Shown here one piece after another: positions 60,994 to 64,000 of a stretch of 64,000 nucleotides of DNA. The notes beneath the pieces were generated by a model. The model did not search any database. It was not told the origin of the DNA and was given only the letters and a program-made list of their open reading frames with translations. The first letter of the stretch is position 1, and each line of letters starts with the position of its first letter. Origin of the DNA: Coprinus comatus (lineage: Eukaryota > Basidiomycota > Agaricomycetes > Agaricales > Agaricaceae). The DNA lies in the NCBI GenBank assembly GCA_034638255.1, contig JAWPGT010000017.1, positions 496,001 through 560,000 of the forward strand, read 5' to 3'. The translations under genes were made by a program, and so were the position numbers.

Positions 60994-61431
60994 ATAAACG
61001 GAATACCGACGCCCTAACTATTTGGTTAAAATACTCGAAAGGATATTGCCACGACCATTTACAAAAAGGAGGAAAAGTGACATTACATAATTACATATCG
61101 TATGCCTAAGGAATCAAATGTGCCTATGAATTGCTGAAACATGAGTATACTGAGATTCTCTTCGGGTAGTTACGTTCGCACAGGTTCAACGGTCAACCTT
61201 GTGCATCCTGCTGGTTCTCTATTCCACGCGGATAGTAACCACCCCTTGGCACTAATACGCCAGACGTATGGCTTGAGCTCATGATTTCAGAAAAAAGAGT
61301 GGTCTGGCGCTGAAGCTGAAAGCGGAACCCTTATCGAGGGTATACGCTAGCCAAGAATATCATTTTCTCGAGAATATAAGTTCACATGGATTTTTGTTCC
61401 ATCGTGGGGTAATATATATATATATATGCGG
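60994..61431. other. Intergenic region
   Basis: About 440 bp after flavocytochrome B, with a short (AT)n run near 61411-61426. No gene seen. Confidence 0.35.
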
Positions 61432-62142
61432 TCATAAGATAGAAGCACTGATACAGTAGCGGAAAAAATTGGTACGGAATGGCATGTTTGATGCGGCGTG
61501 CCGTGTAGACCGAAAAGCTTCTATCATTTTGTTGTAGTAGTTGATACCGTCTCTTTCAACACCTCGCATGGGGATGCAATATGGATTTATGCTGATGCTA
61601 ATGAAGAAGTGTGTCTCATATATATTCCCTGAGGTCTTGTCCATTTTTGAAGTGAGTGGAATTGAGTTCACGTTGAATGATGATTTTAGTGAGGTCAACC
61701 CTCCGATCATATATCTTCGATAGTGTAGGTTGGGTTTTTGGAGTTTGCTGATTTCACCCTCTTGAGTTTCGGCGGTTCTGGTAATGACGGTAGGTACATG
61801 AGCATAGATGGATGGGACAGAGGCGGAAGTGGACGATAGTTTGTGTCGGTCGGGGTCTTTTATGGAGCGGTCGAGATATCCCATAGCTCCTTGCATGTAG
61901 GCTTATATAGTAATGTTGTTCTTCCATACTATCCAGTTTGTACCGTCAAATTTTTCATTATCTGGTAGAATAGTTGGGAGGTAGATTGACATGTTGTGGA
62001 TGTGCAAAATCTTGTTTTGTGTGTTGTATATGTGTTGCGAGTAGTGTATTCCTATAAAGTACAATCCACGCCCGGGGCCTATAACCTGAAGAAGTACTTG
62101 CTCCTCAGCGTCTGAAGTGGCAATATAAACGCCGAGGCACAA
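61432..62142 (-). mobile_element. Degenerate copia-type retrotransposon gag fragment
   Basis: On the minus strand the conserved gag start is LPDNEKFDGTNWIVWKNNITI, followed in the same frame by a TAA (61903-61905) and then AYMQGAMGYLDRSIKDPD. This is the usual N-terminal gag motif of Ty1/copia elements in fungi. The in-frame stop and the lack of protease, integrase or reverse transcriptase nearby show it is a relic or a solo piece. Frame 61432-61896 continues after the stop but soon loses recognisable motifs. No flanking long repeats were identified by eye. Confidence 0.6.
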
Positions 62143-62712
62143 AGATGAAAATTTACAGCTTAAATAATTTGAAATAGCGGAACATTTGAACTTGACAAAA
62201 CATCGGAAAAGGAAACATTATTGACAGAAAAGGAAAAAAGCGATTAATCTATGGTGTGAAGGCAACATCACCTTTGTCTCTTCTCACCAGCACCCACTCT
62301 TTTGAAATAAGCACAGAACCTCCTTTCTTAATTCCTCGACATCTGACACTTCAAATTAAGAACAAGCTATAAATAAAAATACGAGATAATGTACTCCTCG
62401 GATCCACCATGAATGTTTACTATCGCTCACAATATAATGTACCTTCACATAATACATTTGTTTGGAATATGGTAATCTGGATTGTAAATAGAAAAATAGA
62501 TATAACTATTTGCCTAAATGAGCAAGTCGAACTACATGATAAAATGGGTTTTACAAAGTGGACTACAACATGGGCCTCACCTGAGGAACCCACGTGAAAG
62601 GTCGGCTTAGATACGGGTGTTGCCCTGATACCCCGGTTCACCACGATATGTTTCCGTTCATTTTCCCTATGTATTGAGAATTATGGACAAAATATAGAAA
62701 AACTTCAAGAAT

Positions 62713-63557
62713 ATGCTGGTCGTTCCCGGTAATGTTTCCGGGACCGGTTATGTATCCCTCCCGCCATTGATAAGATGTTACCGGCAGCATTTCCCGGCGT
62801 TGCTCATCACCTCAGGCCGCGACCGGGTAATGCTACCCTCTCATCATTCCCATCACCTCCCATCACCCCCCGCTCATCGCTGCCTCCCGACTGCCTCCCG
62901 CCCTTTGTGACATTCCCATCTATCACGTGCATGGATCCTGCCCAGATCCTGCCACGTCATATTCTGTTTTCCTTACCACCAACACTGTTCCCCAGCTCTG
63001 CTGTCAACGCGTCACCCGCCCCGCCATCTCTGTCCCGCCGTCTCCACGACTATCCCGAGCCTGGCACGCTGTCCCCAGGCTGGTGTATCCCGCAACTGCA
63101 CTGTCACTGGACGTTGCTTCACGCCCTCATGCCAGCATCAAATACCTACCACGTCATCACTCCTTCCGTGTCTTTGTTAAACTTATGTGGTCCTCCCTCT
63201 GTCGCTTATGTTAAAGGCACTTGCAACTCTTTACCATGGTATGTACCTACTGACTTACACCTCGAAAATCTGGACGTGTTATCATGGCACCTCGGGCCTC
63301 CTTGTTCTTGTTATGCCCTGCCCCACCCCTTCATGCTACTCTTCTTTCCTACCACGTCCCACTCCCACCCGGCCTCTTGTATATCTTCCACTCCCACTCC
63401 CACTGCTGTCCACCTTGGTCTATTTTATTTTATTTTATTACTCCATTATATTCTATTCCTTTGTAACACTTTATTGCTTCATTATATAAAAAATATAATG
63501 TTTTATACTGTTATGACCTCTCGTCGCCCCCCCCCCCCTGCTGTTGACTATGAGTAG
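62713..63557 (+). repeat. Pyrimidine-rich, repeat-like block with long open frames
   Basis: Strong C and T bias on the plus strand, with CCCATCACC-like motifs, TTTTATT-type runs near 63420-63445 and a C run near 63527-63538. Three overlapping open frames, the longest 260 codons from 62775, are compositional. None has a known domain. It looks like a fragment of a non-coding or decayed transposable element. Confidence 0.4.
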
Positions 63558-63624
63558 TTCCTGACTTGAGAGTGACATCCCTGTGATATATTTGAAATGC
63601 AGGTGTTGTGGCTCGTAAACTACA

Positions 63625-64000
63625 TCAATCGATCACAGCCATGATTGCATCAAACCGTATTTTCAAGCTATTATCCTCAACATCCTCTTCATCATTCTCT
63701 TCTTCTGAACTTCCATTGTCTGCATCCTCATCTTGATGAATTGTATCTGGTATTGTGTCGGGAACGATAGTGTTAGTTGGCATATGAGGAGTTTCATCTA
63801 TAGAATGAGAAATTAGTTAAAGTTAACGAAATTTAAAAATGAAAATGCTTGGCATACCTAGGTGCATTGTTTGATCGATACTGATGCCCCTGTCCAATGA
63901 TCCACTAAATCCGGAGATCTTTCTAAGCTTGGCAAAATGTTCCATATGTAAATCCTGAAAACGTGTGCGTTCATGACGATATTGTGAGATTTGATATGCA
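63625..64000 (-). CDS. C-terminal end of a gene running out of the window
   Basis: Two exons at the right edge (64000-63858 and 63797-63625) joined by a 60-nt GT-AG intron. The readable part is SQYRHERTRFQDLHMEHFAKL, then RKISGFSGSLDRGISIDQTMHL, then an Asp/Glu-rich tail ending RFDAIMAVID. The acidic tail may be disordered. It recalls C-terminal parts of transposon-linked agaricomycete proteins, but I cannot name the family. The gene is incomplete at its 5' end. Confidence 0.5.

Noticed and set aside
62775..63557. 260-codon open frame as a real gene
   Set aside because: Pro/Ser/Leu/His-rich composition follows the pyrimidine bias; no domain, and overlapping frames are equally open.
1..64000. 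CRISPR array, phage or bacterial operon
   Set aside because: Spliceosomal introns throughout and only eukaryotic gene families; no direct-repeat/spacer pattern seen.

Overview
The window is nuclear DNA of a filamentous basidiomycete, most likely an agaricomycete. The signs are dense genes on both strands, many 45-90 nt spliceosomal introns per gene, F-box proteins and TKL-like kinases of the agaricomycete type, and a copia-type gag relic. Most ORFs are exons; I joined them by GT-AG or GC-AG splice sites, reading-frame continuity and family conservation. Nothing marks it as plasmid, phage or organelle DNA.

1-19 kb, mostly housekeeping: a TDP2-like EEP phosphodiesterase, a BTB/POZ protein, a TMEM70-like mitochondrial protein divergent from dynactin p25 (DCTN5), mitochondrial Hsp70 (SSC1), an ACAD11-type phosphotransferase-fold protein ending in a peroxisomal AKL signal, a long HSL-type alpha/beta hydrolase ending in a PIP-box-like motif, a TKL-like kinase next to a C2H2 finger, and a glutathione S-transferase.

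19-39 kb: TRAPPC11 followed head-to-tail by a tiny four-exon HUB1/UBL5 gene, a multi-pass membrane protein, a coiled-coil protein, a long gene-poor stretch, a small orphan protein, a secreted cupredoxin, TIM22 and two F-box proteins.

39-50.5 kb: eIF4G, whose MIF4G region appears to lack coding sequence, a TRK potassium transporter with several micro-exons, an orphan protein and the PP2A methyltransferase PPM1/LCMT1.

50.8-61 kb is the most interesting part. Two flavocytochrome-b2-type 2-hydroxyacid dehydrogenases flank two tandem PEP mutase/isocitrate lyase superfamily genes related to oxaloacetate hydrolase. One flavocytochrome ends in SKL and the other in NKL, while the lyases carry no such tail. 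This suggests a locus for oxalate formation by two routes: cytosolic oxaloacetate cleavage and peroxisomal glyoxylate oxidation. The idea is inference; substrates cannot be read from sequence.

61-64 kb is repeat-like: a gag relic with an in-frame stop, a pyrimidine-rich block, and the 3' end of a gene that leaves the window.

Several genes show frame breaks or missing conserved blocks (eIF4G twice, the first flavocytochrome, possibly the kinase). Assembly error and real lesions cannot be separated from this sequence alone.
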